A stretch of 6,111 nucleotides of DNA from Eubacteriales bacterium (GTDB lineage: Bacteria; Bacillota; Clostridia; Peptostreptococcales; Anaerovoracaceae). The notes beneath the pieces were generated by a model, which was given only the letters and a program-made list of their open reading frames with translations, did no database searches and was not told the DNA's origin. The translations under genes and the position numbers were made by a program. Positions 5,744 to 6,111 of the stretch are shown here, in pieces. The stretch is taken from positions 1 through 6,111 of the forward strand of contig JAQUXD010000101.1 in assembly GCA_028692535.1 (NCBI GenBank), read 5' to 3'. The first letter of the stretch is position 1; the number at the start of each line of letters is the position of its first letter.

Positions 5744-6111
5744 ATGATTACACCACTTGACATTCAAAACAAGGCATTTGCCCGGGCCGTGAGAGGATAC
5801 AAGGAGGAGGAAGTCGACAGCTTTCTGGATCTTCTGACGGTGGACTACGAGCGGGTGATCGACGACAACGAAAATCTCAGAAAAGAACTGTCTGATATTC
5901 AGAGCCGCTTGGAAGAATATAAAAACACCGAGGAAAGCGTCCTTAAAACGCTGGAGGCCGCCAAGGCGCTGATGAACGACATTTCGGCCAGCGCGGAGAA
6001 GCGGGCCGAAATCCTCATCAAGAATGCAGAGCTCGATGCGGAGCTGTTGCAGCGCCAGGCCCGGGAATCCGTCGAGCGTCTCAAAGAAGAAGAGACCGCG
6101 CTGGCCCAGCG
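5744..6111 (+). CDS. divIVA: DivIVA domain cell division/polarity protein (5' part, runs off the window)
   Basis: DivIVA proteins bind negatively curved membrane at the septum and poles and recruit division, chromosome-anchoring or cell wall factors. The first 122 codons are present with no stop. The N-terminal membrane-binding domain is clear: ITPLDIQNKAFARAVRGYKEEEVDSF is the family start (residues 2-27), followed by LDLLTVDYERV and a heptad-like coiled coil from about residue 36 (NENLRKELSDIQSRLEEYKN). A second charged coiled coil follows, with AEKRAEILIKNAELDAELL. Against B. subtilis DivIVA, the membrane-inserting Phe17 corresponds to Val16 here, while the neighbouring Arg18 is kept (R17). 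GAAGGAG (5731-5737) lies six bases before the ATG. The gene directly follows yggT; ylmH is not between them. Confidence 0.95.
   Translation, partial: MITPLDIQNKAFARAVRGYKEEEVDSFLDLLTVDYERVIDDNENLRKELSDIQSRLEEYKNTEESVLKTLEAAKALMNDISASAEKRAEILIKNAELDAELLQRQARESVERLKEEETALAQ

Noticed and set aside
5527..5760. 77-codon forward frame overlapping yggT and the divIVA start
   Set aside because: It is out of frame with two well-supported genes and its composition is unlike a real protein.

Overview
The window is a gapless, co-directional (+ strand) stretch of core chromosome from a low-GC-lineage Gram-positive bacterium (Bacillota). A clostridial relative is the best guess. The evidence is the gene order, which joins two conserved Firmicute blocks: (ylxM)-ffh-rpsP-khpA-rimM-trmD, and the division cluster [HlyD-like]-yggS/ylmE-sepF-yggT/ylmG-divIVA. 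The base composition looks roughly balanced by eye, which would suit several clostridial families. I cannot name a genus. No mobile element, CRISPR array, tRNA, rRNA or riboswitch is visible, and there is no intergenic gap over 90 bases.

Left block (1-3243) covers protein targeting and translation. A 15-codon tail, probably of ylxM, ends one base before ffh, the signal recognition particle GTPase. After an 88-base spacer holding a stem-loop come rpsP (ribosomal protein S16), khpA (small KH-domain RNA binder), rimM (30S maturation factor) and trmD (tRNA m1G37 methyltransferase). rimM and trmD overlap by ATGA. The ribosomal protein L19 gene (rplS), which usually follows trmD, is absent.

Right block (3262-6111) covers envelope and cell division. 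It begins 18 bases after trmD with a single-pass membrane-fusion-like (HlyD-related) protein of unknown role, preceded by a good sigma-A-type promoter whose predicted start point falls on the ATG. Then come yggS (PLP homeostasis), sepF (FtsZ membrane anchor), yggT (small two-helix membrane protein) and divIVA (polar/septal curvature protein, cut by the window end). The ylmH gene usually found between yggT and divIVA is missing.

The spacings (overlap, abutting stop/start, or 8-23 bases) suggest each block is one transcription unit, with read-through from trmD possible and an extra promoter boosting the division block. I found no clearly new system. The points most worth checking are the possibly leaderless HlyD-like gene, that protein's uncharacterised place in a division operon, a Glu at the catalytic Asp position of TrmD, and a Val at the membrane-inserting Phe position of DivIVA.
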